DNA of 64,000 nt from JAQBZY01 sp038117205 (lineage in GTDB: Bacteria > Pseudomonadota > Alphaproteobacteria > Rhodospirillales > Casp-alpha2), in assembly GCA_038117205.1 (NCBI GenBank), contig JAYOFL010000010.1, forward strand, positions 7,405-71,404, written 5' to 3'. The position numbers and the translations under genes are program-made. The notes under the pieces are model-generated. The model saw nothing but the letters and a program-made list of their open reading frames with translations. It did not search any database and had not been told where the DNA came from. Positions 1 to 9,103 of this stretch are shown one piece after another (position 1 is the first letter of the stretch; each line of letters opens with the position of its first letter).

Positions 1-1095
1 GGCTTCGACATCACCGTCGCCTCGGAAGTGATGGCGATCCTCTGTCTCGCCACCGACCTCGCCGATCTGGAAAAGCGTCTCGGCGACATGATCGTGGCGT
101 ACCGCCGCGACCGCTCGCCGGTCTATTGCCGCGACATCAAGGCGGAAGGCGCGATGGCCGTTCTCCTGAAGGACGCCATGCAGCCGAACCTGGTGCAGAC
201 GCTGGAGAACAATCCGGCGTTCGTGCACGGCGGTCCGTTCGCCAACATCGCGCACGGCTGCAACTCGGTGATCGCCACCAAGACGGCGCTCAAGCTCGCC
301 GACTACGTCGTCACGGAAGCCGGCTTCGGCGCCGACCTCGGCGCCGAGAAGTTCTTCGACATCAAGTGCCGCAAGGCCGGCCTCAAGCCGGCGGCCGTGG
401 TCATCGTCGCCACCGTGCGCGCCATGAAGATGAACGGCGGCGTGAAGAAGGAAGACCTCGGCCAGGAGAACGTCGCGGCGGTCACCGCCGGTTGCGTCAA
501 CCTCGGACGTCATCTGGAAAACCTGAAGAAGTTCGGCGTGCCGGCCGTCGTCGGCATCAACCACTTCGTGACCGACACCGACGCCGAAGTGGAGGCCATC
601 AAGGCCTATTGCGCCGAATTCGGCGCCGAGGCCATCGTCAACACGCACTGGGCCGACGGCGGCAAGGGCATCGCCAAGACCGCCGAAAAGGTGGTCGAGT
701 TGATCGAGAGCGGCAAGGCCGCCTACAAGCCGCTCTATCCCGACGATATGGGTCTCGCCGAGAAGATCGAGACGGTCGCCAAGGAAATCTATCGCGCCGA
801 CAGCGTGACGATGGACAAGTCCATCCGCGCCCAACTCAAGACGTGGGAAGAGGCCGGTTACAAGAACCTGCCGGTTTGCATGGCGAAGACGCAGTATTCG
901 TTCACCACGGATCCCAACTGGCGCGGTGCGCCGACCGGCTTCGACATTCCGATCCGTGAAGTCCGGCTGTCCGCCGGCGCCGGTTTCGTCGTCGCGATCT
1001 GCGGCGAGATCATGACCATGCCGGGTCTGCCCAAGGTGCCGGCGGCGGAGACGATCCGCCTCAACGCCGAAGGTCAGATCGAAGGCCTGTTCTGA
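1..1095 (+). CDS. fhs: Formate--tetrahydrofolate ligase, C-terminal part (5' end outside window)
   Basis: The frame is open from base 1 and encodes about 364 residues, roughly the C-terminal two thirds of the usual ~557. The enzyme makes 10-formyl-tetrahydrofolate from formate, THF and ATP in the cytoplasm, linking formate to one-carbon metabolism. The visible sequence follows the family closely: the GFDITVASEVMAIL stretch at the window edge, then HGGPFANIAHGCNS, TEAGFGADLGAEKFFDIKC and the C-terminal MTMPGLPKVPAAE. The N-terminal P-loop region lies outside. A universal stress protein gene follows after 12 bases and may be co-transcribed. Confidence 0.97.
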   Translation, partial: GFDITVASEVMAILCLATDLADLEKRLGDMIVAYRRDRSPVYCRDIKAEGAMAVLLKDAMQPNLVQTLENNPAFVHGGPFANIAHGCNSVIATKTALKLADYVVTEAGFGADLGAEKFFDIKCRKAGLKPAAVVIVATVRAMKMNGGVKKEDLGQENVAAVTAGCVNLGRHLENLKKFGVPAVVGINHFVTDTDAEVEAIKAYCAEFGAEAIVNTHWADGGKGIAKTAEKVVELIESGKAAYKPLYPDDMGLAEKIETVAKEIYRADSVTMDKSIRAQLKTWEEAGYKNLPVCMAKTQYSFTTDPNWRGAPTGFDIPIREVRLSAGAGFVVAICGEIMTMPGLPKVPAAETIRLNAEGQIEGLF

Positions 1096-1107
1096 GGAGT
1101 CAAAGGG

Positions 1108-1971
1108 ATGGCGTTCCGCACGATACTCGTTCCGATCCGTGGCGACGGCCGTGGTGAGTCGGTACTCGATCACGCCTGTGCATTGGGGCGTCCCTTCAAC
1201 GCGCACATCCGCGCCGTTCACTGCCGGCTCAGACCTGAAGACCTGATGCCGTTCGGCGTCGCCGTGCCGGCGCTGCTGCGAGAGCAGATATCGGCGTCGG
1301 CCGGCGGCATCGCCGATGCCGAAGAAGTCCGCTTGAAGGGCATCTTCGACGAATACGTAAAGGCCCGCGGCATCGCCGTCTGCGACACCCGGCCGCCGCA
1401 ACACGACCAGCTCACCATTTCCTGGAGCGAGGCGACCGGCAAGCAGGCCGACATCGTCGGCGTCTGGGGCCGGCTCGCCAGCGTCGTCGCGGTGGCGCAG
1501 CCGGACCGGGACAGCAACCTCGGTCAGAACACCCTGGAATCGGCGCTGCTCAACACCGGGCGTCCGGTGCTGCTGTGTCCGCCGAAGCCGGTCAAGGCAC
1601 TCGGCGAAAACGTCGCCATCGCCTGGAACGGTTCGGCGGAAGCCAGCCGCGCCATCGCCGCCTGCGGCTCCATCATCGCCAACGCCAAGAAGGTGACGGT
1701 GCTGACGGCGGACGACGCCGACAACATGGCGCTTTCCGCCGAAGACCTGATTTTGCATTTGCGCGATCACGAGATCGAAGCGACGGCCATGTCCGTGAAG
1801 TCGAAGGAATCTTCGCTCGGCGAGGGATTGGTGAAGGCGGCGAAGGCCGCCGGCGCCGACGTCATGGTGATGGGCGCCTACGGCCGCAGCCGCGGCCGCG
1901 CGTTGGTGCTCGGCGGCGTGACGCAATGGATCATCGACCATACCGATCTGCCGATTTTGTTCGTTCACTGA
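1108..1971 (+). CDS. Universal stress protein, two tandem Usp domains
   Basis: A 287-residue cytoplasmic protein with two UspA-like halves. The N-terminal half begins with FRTILVPIRGDG. The C-terminal half has the typical GAYGRSRGRALVLGG nucleotide-loop motif followed by VTQWIIDHTDLPILFVH at the end. Tandem Usp proteins bind ATP or act as stress-survival factors; the ligand cannot be told here. The ATG is preceded by a good ribosome site (GAGGAGTCAAAGGG). It starts 12 bases after fhs, so the two probably share a transcript. Confidence 0.9.
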   Translation: MAFRTILVPIRGDGRGESVLDHACALGRPFNAHIRAVHCRLRPEDLMPFGVAVPALLREQISASAGGIADAEEVRLKGIFDEYVKARGIAVCDTRPPQHDQLTISWSEATGKQADIVGVWGRLASVVAVAQPDRDSNLGQNTLESALLNTGRPVLLCPPKPVKALGENVAIAWNGSAEASRAIAACGSIIANAKKVTVLTADDADNMALSAEDLILHLRDHEIEATAMSVKSKESSLGEGLVKAAKAAGADVMVMGAYGRSRGRALVLGGVTQWIIDHTDLPILFVH

Positions 1972-2193
1972 CGAATTCGACGGCGAAATAGTAGGTATGG
2001 AGTTTGATATTTTCGGAGGGTGAAGTAAGCTAACGGAAGATTGGTATACCTAACACCAAGATTAGGAAAACCGATGGCACAGCCGCCGATTTAAGAAGTG
2101 GCATGCCGAACGCAATCGAACGTACTCTTGCAGTGTTGCCGGGTGCGTGGACGATACGGACGCGGCAATCAATCCGCATATTGGGAGGTTACA
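1972..2193. promoter_or_regulatory. Intergenic leader before tctCBA
   Basis: A 222-base, relatively AT-rich gap between the usp stop and the tctC start. It contains an 8-base palindrome GGTATACC near 2045 within TTGGTATACCTAA, and further TAGG/CCTA repeats nearby that could form an operator. A strong ribosome site GGGAGG (2183-2188) stands 5 bases before the tctC ATG. No convincing -35/-10 pair or small gene was recognised. The operator call is inference. Confidence 0.3.
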
Positions 2194-3168
2194 ATGGCTA
2201 TTACTAGACGTGACGTACTTGGATTCGTCGGTGCCGTCGGCATCGGCGCGATGATCGCCGGCGCGCCCGGCATGGCTCAAGCCTGGGAGCCGAACAAGCC
2301 GATCGACTTCGTTATCATGGCCGGCAAGGGCGGCGGCGCCGACAAGATGGCGCGGCTCATGCAGGCGATCGTGGAATCGGAAAAGATGGCTTCGAAGCCG
2401 CTGGTTCCGAACAACAAGTCGGGCGGTTCCGGCGCGGAAGCGTTGGTCGCCGTCAAGGGTGCGAGCGATCCCGACCACACCATCATGGTGACGCTCAACT
2501 CGTTCTTCACGACCCCGATCCGTCAGCCGAAAATCGGCGTCGACATCATGACCTTCACGCCCGTCGGCCGCATGGCGGAAGACACCTTCCTGCTCTGGGT
2601 CCACAAGGACTCCGGCATCAAGACCTTCGAGGAATTTCTCGCCAAGGCGAAGTCGGAAGGCAACAAGTGGGTCATGGGCGGCACCGGCAAGGCGCAGGAG
2701 GATGAAATCCTCACTGACTTCCTGAACGCCAACTACGGCCTCAAGATCAAGTACGTGCCGTACAAGGGCGGCGGGGAAGTCGCCAAGCAGCTCGCCGGCA
2801 AGCAGCTGAACTCGACCGTCAACAACCCGTCCGAAGCCCTCGGCTTCTACGAGTCGGGCGATGTCGTGCCGATCGTCAGCTTCACCGCCGAACGTCTGCC
2901 CCTCTTCCCAAACGTTCCGACGATCAAGGAAAAGGGCAAGGACTTCGCCTACGGCATGCAGCGCGCCGTCGTCGGTGCGCCCGGCATGAGCGCGGATGCC
3001 GCGAAGTACTATCAGGATCTGTTCCAGAAGGTGTTCTCGTCGAAGAAGTGGCAGGACTACCGCAAGAAGCAGTCCCTGTTCGGCGATTACCTGACCGGTG
3101 ATCCGCTGAAGAAGTACTGGGCCGAGCAGGTCGATCGCCACAAGAAGCTTCTGGCTTCGATGAAGTGA
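2194..3168 (+). CDS. tctC: TTT transporter periplasmic substrate-binding protein (TctC/Bug family)
   Basis: A 324-residue exported receptor for a carboxylate of unknown identity, feeding the TctAB permease encoded next. The start at 2194 was preferred over an upstream in-frame start at 2098 because GGGAGG lies 5 bases before it and the protein then opens with a signal peptide (MAITRRDVLGFVGAVG... AQAW) with a twin-arginine-like TRRDVLG motif. The body has the family pattern: PNNKSGGSGAEALVAVKG, then the YVPYKGGGEVAKQLAGKQ region. Bug-family ligands (citrate, nicotinate, dicarboxylates and others) cannot be predicted from sequence. Confidence 0.93.
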   Translation: MAITRRDVLGFVGAVGIGAMIAGAPGMAQAWEPNKPIDFVIMAGKGGGADKMARLMQAIVESEKMASKPLVPNNKSGGSGAEALVAVKGASDPDHTIMVTLNSFFTTPIRQPKIGVDIMTFTPVGRMAEDTFLLWVHKDSGIKTFEEFLAKAKSEGNKWVMGGTGKAQEDEILTDFLNANYGLKIKYVPYKGGGEVAKQLAGKQLNSTVNNPSEALGFYESGDVVPIVSFTAERLPLFPNVPTIKEKGKDFAYGMQRAVVGAPGMSADAAKYYQDLFQKVFSSKKWQDYRKKQSLFGDYLTGDPLKKYWAEQVDRHKKLLASMK

Positions 3169-3231
3169 TCGCTTCGGCTTAACGACTTCGCAACAAAGAC
3201 AACTTCAAGGGATCGGGAGCATACGACCGTC

Positions 3232-3729
3232 ATGAGGCGTGCTGAAATCATTACTGCTGGCTTGATGGCGTTGCTCTCGATCTACTTGATGTTCAAGAGC
3301 ACCGAGCTCGATATCGGATACATCAAGGGCGAAGGCCCGGGCGGCGGGTTCTGGCCGTTCTGGCTGTCGGCGGGGATGCTGCTGTCCACTATCTGGATCG
3401 CCATCAACTGGTTCCGGCGTTCGTCGCCCCCTTCGCAATCGAAGGAAAAATTCCTCGACGATTACGGCGTCCGCATGCTGCTGCTGGTCGGCGGCGGCGT
3501 CACCGTCTTCATCGGATTGATTCATCTCGCCGGCATGTACGGCGCCATTCTGATTTTCCTGATCTATTACCTCCGTTTTCTCGGCCGCCACAGCTGGGGC
3601 ACGACGATGGCGATCGCGCTTTGCTCGCCTGTCGTGACGTTCTTCTTCTTCGACATCGCCATGCGGATCGTCTTGCCGAAGGGCTATCTCGAACCGCTGT
3701 TCATTCCGCTTTACGACATTTTCCTGTGA
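3232..3729 (+). CDS. tctB: TTT transporter small membrane subunit (TctB family)
   Basis: A 165-residue inner-membrane protein with about four hydrophobic helices: MALLSIYLMFKST near the start, FWPFWLSAGMLLSTIWIAI, MLLLVGGGVTVFIGLIHL, and a C-terminal membrane segment ending before the final PLYDIFL. Size and the GPGGGFWPFW turn match TctB. It lies 63 bases after tctC and 68 bases before tctA, the usual C-B-A order of a tripartite tricarboxylate transporter. It partners the large subunit. Confidence 0.88.
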   Translation: MRRAEIITAGLMALLSIYLMFKSTELDIGYIKGEGPGGGFWPFWLSAGMLLSTIWIAINWFRRSSPPSQSKEKFLDDYGVRMLLLVGGGVTVFIGLIHLAGMYGAILIFLIYYLRFLGRHSWGTTMAIALCSPVVTFFFFDIAMRIVLPKGYLEPLFIPLYDIFL

Positions 3730-3797
3730 TCAAGCGACGTCCGGCCCCGCGCCGGGCGACAGAAAAGAAACGATCCTTGGGATAGGGCGAGGAAACG

Positions 3798-5318
3798 ATG
3801 GAAATTCTCGGGCATCTTCTTGACGGCATGGTCATCGCGCTGGAGCCGCTGAACATTCTCCTGATGTTCGTCGGCGTCACGCTCGGCCTCTTCATCGGCG
3901 CCATGCCCGGATTGGGGTCGGTCAATGGCGTCGCCATTCTGTTGCCGGCGACCTTCCTGGTGCCGCCGACCTCGGCGATGATCTTCCTCGCCGCCATCTA
4001 CTACGGCGCCATGTACGGCGGCGCCATATCGTCGATCACGCTCGGCATTCCCGGCGCATCGACGGCGGTCGCGACGACGTTCGACGGCCGGCCGCTGGCG
4101 CTCAAGGGCCGCGCCGACCTCGCACTCGTGATGGCCGCCGTGGCGTCCTTCATCGGCGGCTCCGTCGCCAACGTGCTGTTCACCGCCTTCGCGCCGCCGC
4201 TCGCGTCCGTCGCCCTCGGCTTCGGCGATCCGGAAATCTTCGCGCTGATGCTGCTGGCGTTCGCGACTTTCGTCGGACTCGGCGGCGACGACATCCCGAA
4301 GACGCTGTTCTCGATCTGCTTCGGCCTGGTGATGGCCTCGGTCGGCCTCGACATCATGACCGGCGAGCCGCGCCTGATCTTCGGTGACATCACCGGGTTC
4401 ATGCACGGCATCAACTTCCTGGTGTTGGCGATCGGCATCTACGGCATCGGCGAGATGCTGTGGACCATCGACTCGACGCGCGGCAACATGACCATGACCG
4501 AAGCGGTGCTATCCGTTAAGCGCATCATGAGCGCATGTCGCGAAAGCATGGCCGGCTGGAAGGGAACCGTCATCGGGTCGTTCCTCGGTTTCTTCGTCGG
4601 CATTCTGCCGGCCGCCGGCGCGACGCCCGGTTCCCTGATGGCTTATGGCGTCGCCAAGATGGTCTCCAAGAAGCCTGAAGAATTCGGCAAGGGGCATCTG
4701 TCGGGCATCGCGGCGCCGGAATCGGCCAACAACTCGGCGTCCACCGGCGCCATGCTGCCGATGTTGACCCTCGGCATCCCCGGCTCGCCGACCACCGCCA
4801 TTCTTCTCGGCGGCATGGTGATCTGGGGCCTGCAGCCGGGTCCGCGCCTTTTCGCCGACCAGACGGAGTTCGTCTGGGGCCTGATCGGTTCCTTCTACGT
4901 CTCGAACCTGTTCGCCCTGATCGTCAACCTGGCCTTCATTCCGGTCTTCATCTGGATGCTCCGGATGCCGTTCACGGTGCTCGCGCCGATGATCTTCGTG
5001 CTGTCGGTCGTCGGCGGCTACGCGGCGACGCAGGACATGCACGACATCTGGTTGATGCTGATCTTCGGCGTCGGCGCCTACCTGCTCCGCAAACTCGACT
5101 ATCCGGTCGCGCCGGCGGTGCTGGCCATCGTGCTCGGCCCCATCGCCGAACCGAAGCTGCGCCAGTCCCTGCTGTTCTCGAGCGGCGATCCGATGATCTT
5201 CCTGGAGCGGCCGATTTCCGGTCCGATCACGGTCATCGCGATCATTCTGATCCTGTTGCCGCTGTTCAAGATCATCAAGGACCGCATCCAGGGCAAGAAC
5301 AAGAAAGCGGCCGCCTGA
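3798..5318 (+). CDS. tctA: TTT transporter large permease subunit (TctA family)
   Basis: A 506-residue polytopic inner-membrane protein, the transport channel of the system, driven by ion gradient in known family members. It shows the two characteristic TctA repeats: GAMPGLGSVNGVAILLP and YYGAMYGGAISSITLGIPG in the N-terminal half, and GFFVGILPAAGATPGSLMAYG followed by NNSASTGAMLPMLTLGIPG in the C-terminal half. The C-terminus is basic (KIIKDRIQGKNKKAAA), expected on the cytoplasmic side. It is the last gene of tctCBA. Confidence 0.95.
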   Translation: MEILGHLLDGMVIALEPLNILLMFVGVTLGLFIGAMPGLGSVNGVAILLPATFLVPPTSAMIFLAAIYYGAMYGGAISSITLGIPGASTAVATTFDGRPLALKGRADLALVMAAVASFIGGSVANVLFTAFAPPLASVALGFGDPEIFALMLLAFATFVGLGGDDIPKTLFSICFGLVMASVGLDIMTGEPRLIFGDITGFMHGINFLVLAIGIYGIGEMLWTIDSTRGNMTMTEAVLSVKRIMSACRESMAGWKGTVIGSFLGFFVGILPAAGATPGSLMAYGVAKMVSKKPEEFGKGHLSGIAAPESANNSASTGAMLPMLTLGIPGSPTTAILLGGMVIWGLQPGPRLFADQTEFVWGLIGSFYVSNLFALIVNLAFIPVFIWMLRMPFTVLAPMIFVLSVVGGYAATQDMHDIWLMLIFGVGAYLLRKLDYPVAPAVLAIVLGPIAEPKLRQSLLFSSGDPMIFLERPISGPITVIAIILILLPLFKIIKDRIQGKNKKAAA

Positions 5319-5380
5319 CGGACAGGCGCGGAAAATTCGCCGGACCGTTATCCGGCACGTCTTGAGAAACCCCGCCAAAC

Positions 5381-5416
5381 CTCCCACGTAATCCGCGTCA
5401 GCGGTTTACGTGGGAG
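5381..5416 (+). promoter_or_regulatory. Long perfect-type hairpin covering the ribosome site of the next gene
   Basis: CTCCCACGTA (5381-5390) pairs with TACGTGGGAG (5407-5416). The stem continues with A/T and CCGC/GCGG around a GTCA loop, broken by one T-T mismatch. The right arm ends in GGGAG, which is the only evident Shine-Dalgarno for the phosphatase start at 5424. There is no T-tract, so it does not look like a simple terminator for tctA. Either a translational switch or a processed 3' end is possible. Confidence 0.6.
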
Positions 5417-5423
5417 AAATAAC

Positions 5424-5993
5424 ATGCGCTCCATTCTCGCCGGTCTCGCCGGCATCTTCATCGCCGCGTCCGTCGCCCTGCCGGCCCACGCCGACGCGTC
5501 CCTGTGGCGAAAGCTGCACGAACCCGGCCACTTCGCCATCATGCGGCACGCCGAGGCGCCGGGGTACGGCGATCCGGACAACTTCCGCCTCGACGACTGC
5601 TCGACGCAGCGGAACCTGGACGACAAGGGCCGCGCGCAGGCCCGCGCCATCGGCGATCAGGCCCGTGCCAACGGCGTCGCCGAGGCCCGCCTCTTTTCCA
5701 GCCAATGGTGCCGCTGCAAGGAAACCGCCCGTCTGCTCGGCTTCGGCGACCCCGCCGAGCTGCCGGCGTTGAATTCCCTGTTCGGGCGCGCGGAACAGCG
5801 CGAACCGAATATGCGCGCACTCAAATCCTTCCTGGCCGAACAGCCGGCTGCCGGCGCGCCGCTCGTCCTCGTTTCGCACCAGGTGACGATCAACGCGCTC
5901 GCCGGCCAGTCGACCCGATCCGGAGAAGTAGTCGTACTGCGCCACAAGGGCGCCGGCGCGGTCGAGGTGGTGGGCAGCATTCCGCCCGGCTGA
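5424..5993 (+). CDS. Exported histidine phosphatase family protein
   Basis: A 189-residue protein of the phosphoglycerate-mutase-like (histidine phosphatase) superfamily. A Sec signal peptide (LAGIFIAASVALPAHA) precedes the mature part, so it acts in the periplasm. The catalytic RHAE motif is present (FAIMRHAEAPGYGD), followed by the downstream arginine region SSQWCRCKETA and the second His in LVLVSHQVTINALAG. The substrate is unknown. Its start codon is directly downstream of the hairpin at 5381-5416. It ends 2 bases before the convergent RND gene. Confidence 0.85.
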   Translation: MRSILAGLAGIFIAASVALPAHADASLWRKLHEPGHFAIMRHAEAPGYGDPDNFRLDDCSTQRNLDDKGRAQARAIGDQARANGVAEARLFSSQWCRCKETARLLGFGDPAELPALNSLFGRAEQREPNMRALKSFLAEQPAAGAPLVLVSHQVTINALAGQSTRSGEVVVLRHKGAGAVEVVGSIPPG

Positions 5994-5995
5994 GG

Positions 5996-8900
5996 CTATT
6001 CGGCGGCGGCCTTCATCTCTTCGTGCAGTTTCCGCTCAACGTCGCCGGGCGATCCCGTCCGCCGTGCCAGCAGCGCGTAGGCCACCGGCACCACGAAGAG
6101 TGTGAACACCGTCGCCGCCGAGACGCCGCACAGGATGACGAGACCGATCACCTCGCGCGTTTCGGCGCCGGCGCCGCCCGACAGGATCAGCGGAATGGAT
6201 CCGGCGATGGTGGTGATGCCGGTCATGATGATCGGCCGCAGCCTGACTTCCGAGGCCTCGATCAGCGCCTCGGCGAAGTCCATGCCGCCATCGCGAAGCT
6301 GGTTGGCGAATTCGACGATCAGGATGCCGTTCTTGGCCGCAAGTCCCACCAGCATGATCAGCCCGATCTGCGAGTAAATGTTGAGCGACATCCCGAACGC
6401 ATAGAGCCCCGCCAGCGCCCCGCCCATGGCGAGCGGCACCGTCAGCATGATGACGAACGGATGGACGAAGCTTTCGAACTGTGCAGCCAGCACCAGGAAC
6501 ACGACGGCGATGCCGAGCGCCAGCACGAACAGGATGGAGCCGCCGGCGCTCTTGAAGTCGGCCGACTGCCCCTTGTAGTCGATCACCGCCGTCGCCGGCA
6601 GGTTGTCGCGGGCGAGCTTTTCCAGATAGGTGAGCGCATCGCCGAGCGGCAGCTTGTCTTCCAGGTTCGCCTCGATGGTGATGGCGCGGACCCGGTTGTA
6701 CCGGTTGAGGCTCGTCGGTCCGGCGAATTCCTCCAGCCGCACCAGGTTCGACAGCGGCACCAACTCGCCCGTGCGGGCGGAGCGCACGTAGATGTTTTCC
6801 ATGCTGGAGGGCGTGCGTTGCGCGCTCGCCTCCCCCTCCAGGATGACGTCGTATTCCTCGCCGTTGTCGATGTAGGTCGTGACCTTGCGCGACCCCAGCA
6901 TGGTTTCGAGGGTGCGGCCGATCACCGTCACGGTAACGCCCAGGTCGGCGGCGCGGTCGTAGTCGATGACGACGTTCAACTGCGGCCGCGTCTCCTTGTA
7001 GTCGCTGTCGATGCCGACGAGGCCCGGATTGTTCTCGGCGACCTTGTCGAGAAGGATGTCCCGCCACGCCGCCAGTTCTTCGTAGGTGCCGCCGCCGATC
7101 ACGAATTGCACCGGCTTCTGGGTTCGCGCGCCGAACCCCTGGCGCATGACCGGGAACGCCCGCACGCCGGGCAGGTCCGCCACTTCCTTGCGGATTTCGT
7201 CCATGATCTTCCAAGCCGAGCGCCGGTTCGCCCAATCGTTGAGGACGACGATCACGATGCCGGAATTGAAGGTTTCCAGATTGCCGAAGGAACGCGGTGC
7301 GCGCACCAGAAGGCGGTTGACCTCCCCCTTCTCCACCAACGGCATCAGGCGGCTCTCGATCTCGTTCATGTAGGTCGCCATGTATTCGAAGGTGGCGCCC
7401 TCCGGCCCGTTGACGAGCAGATAGAACGCTCCCCGGTCTTCCTTGGGCGCGTATTCGCTGGGCACGCGTTCGGACAGCCAAGCGGAGCCGCCGATCAAGG
7501 CGGCGAACCCCAGGAGGACGATCCATTTCCGCCGCAGCGAAGCCTTCAGCGCCCGTGAGTAGCCACGCCGGAGGGACTGGAATCCCCGGTCGATGGCGTG
7601 CGTGAGGCCGCCCCGGCCGCTTTCCTGCGACAGCACCTTGGACGCCAGCATGGGCGACAGCGTCAGCGCGACGATGCTGGAAAAGAAGACCGCCGCCGCC
7701 ATGGTCAGCGCGAACTCGCTGAACAGCCGGCCGATGTCGCCTTCCAGGAAGGCGATGGGCACGAATACCGCGATCAGGACCACGGTCGTCGCGACGACGG
7801 CGAAGCCGACCTGCCGGGTGCCGCGGAATGCCGCCACGAGCCGCGTCTCGCCGTATTCGTCCATGCGCCGATGGATGTTCTCCAAGACCACGATGGCGTC
7901 GTCGACGACGAGACCGATGGCCAACACGAGCGCCAGGAGCGTCAGAAGATTGATGGTGAAGCCGAGTATCCAGAGGACCGTGAAGGTCGCGATCAGCGAT
8001 ACCGGCACGGTCACGGCCGGCACCAGCGTCGCGCGCAGGGAACCCAGGAACAGGAAGATCACGAAGACGACCAGGCCGATGGCGATGCCGAGGGTCTTGT
8101 AGACCTCCGATATGGCGCCCTTGACGAAAACCGACGAGTCGTAACTTTCGCGGAGTTCCATGCCCGGCGGCAGCGTCGGGTTGGTCTTTTTCATTTCCGC
8201 CCGCGCCGCGTCCGCCACCTCGATGATGTTGCCGGTGGATTGCCGGATGATGCCGATGCCGACCATCGGCACGCCGTTGCCGCGGAAGAACGTCCGTTCC
8301 TCGACGCTGCCGAGCTCGACCTTGGCGACGTCGCCCAAGCGCACCAGATAGCCGTCCGAGCCACGGCTCAGCACCAGTTTCGCGAAATCGTCGGCGGTGC
8401 TGAACGTTCGCTGCAGGCGAACCGTGAACATGCGGTCGACGGACTCGATACTGCCGGCCGGCAATTCGACGTTCTCGGCATTGAGCGCGTTCTCGACGTC
8501 CTGCGTCGTCAGCCGCCGCGCCGCCATGGCGTTGCGGTCGAGCCAGACCCGCATGGCGTAGACCTTGCCGCCGCCGACCCGGACCCGCGCCACGCCGTCC
8601 AGCACCGAGAACCGGTCGACCAGATAGCGGTTGGCGAAGTCCGTCAGTTCCGGAACCGTCTTTCCCTCGCCGATCAGGTTCAGCCAGAAGATCACGTCGT
8701 CGTTGCTGTCGACTTTCTGAATGTCCGGCGGATCGGCTTCCGCCGGCAGGTTGTCGATGACGCCGGATACCCGGTCGCGGATGTCGTTGGCGGCGGCGTC
8801 GACGTCGCGGCCGACCTTGAACTCGATGGTGATGCGTGATTCGCCGTTCTGGCTGACCGAGGCGATCGACTTGATGCCCTCGATGCCGGCGATCCGGTCC

Positions 8901-9103
8901 TCGATGATTTCCGTGATGCGCGTCTCGACGACGTTCGCGGCGGCGCCGGGATAACTCGTCTGCACGGAAACGATCGGCGGGTCGATATCCGGATACTCGC
9001 GGAGCGGCAGGCGCTCGAATGCGAGAATGCCGAAGGCGATCAGAAGCAGGTTGACGACAGCGGCGAAGACCGGCCGCTTGACCGACACATCCGACAATAC
9101 CAT
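5996..9103 (-). CDS. RND efflux transporter, HAE1 type inner-membrane pump
   Basis: A 1035-residue proton-driven resistance-nodulation-division pump, full length for the family. The N-terminus (VKRPVFAAVVNLLLIAFGILAFERLPLREYPDIDPP) and porter-domain YPGAAANVVETRITEIIED are typical of hydrophobe/amphiphile exporters. The proton-relay acidic pair sits in GLVVDDAIVVLENIHRR at about residue 400, and the second half repeats the fold (LVGLAAKNGILIVEFANQLR). Its ATG overlaps the fusion protein stop (TGATG), so the two are translationally coupled. No outer-membrane channel gene is adjacent; a TolC-like protein must come from elsewhere. Confidence 0.95.
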   Translation of the reverse strand: MVLSDVSVKRPVFAAVVNLLLIAFGILAFERLPLREYPDIDPPIVSVQTSYPGAAANVVETRITEIIEDRIAGIEGIKSIASVSQNGESRITIEFKVGRDVDAAANDIRDRVSGVIDNLPAEADPPDIQKVDSNDDVIFWLNLIGEGKTVPELTDFANRYLVDRFSVLDGVARVRVGGGKVYAMRVWLDRNAMAARRLTTQDVENALNAENVELPAGSIESVDRMFTVRLQRTFSTADDFAKLVLSRGSDGYLVRLGDVAKVELGSVEERTFFRGNGVPMVGIGIIRQSTGNIIEVADAARAEMKKTNPTLPPGMELRESYDSSVFVKGAISEVYKTLGIAIGLVVFVIFLFLGSLRATLVPAVTVPVSLIATFTVLWILGFTINLLTLLALVLAIGLVVDDAIVVLENIHRRMDEYGETRLVAAFRGTRQVGFAVVATTVVLIAVFVPIAFLEGDIGRLFSEFALTMAAAVFFSSIVALTLSPMLASKVLSQESGRGGLTHAIDRGFQSLRRGYSRALKASLRRKWIVLLGFAALIGGSAWLSERVPSEYAPKEDRGAFYLLVNGPEGATFEYMATYMNEIESRLMPLVEKGEVNRLLVRAPRSFGNLETFNSGIVIVVLNDWANRRSAWKIMDEIRKEVADLPGVRAFPVMRQGFGARTQKPVQFVIGGGTYEELAAWRDILLDKVAENNPGLVGIDSDYKETRPQLNVVIDYDRAADLGVTVTVIGRTLETMLGSRKVTTYIDNGEEYDVILEGEASAQRTPSSMENIYVRSARTGELVPLSNLVRLEEFAGPTSLNRYNRVRAITIEANLEDKLPLGDALTYLEKLARDNLPATAVIDYKGQSADFKSAGGSILFVLALGIAVVFLVLAAQFESFVHPFVIMLTVPLAMGGALAGLYAFGMSLNIYSQIGLIMLVGLAAKNGILIVEFANQLRDGGMDFAEALIEASEVRLRPIIMTGITTIAGSIPLILSGGAGAETREVIGLVILCGVSAATVFTLFVVPVAYALLARRTGSPGDVERKLHEEMKAAAE

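Noticed and set aside
5504..7558. 684-residue open frame on the plus strand
   Set aside because: It is the antisense shadow of the RND pump gene with Arg/His/Gln-rich sequence and no domain; the minus-strand pump is unmistakable.
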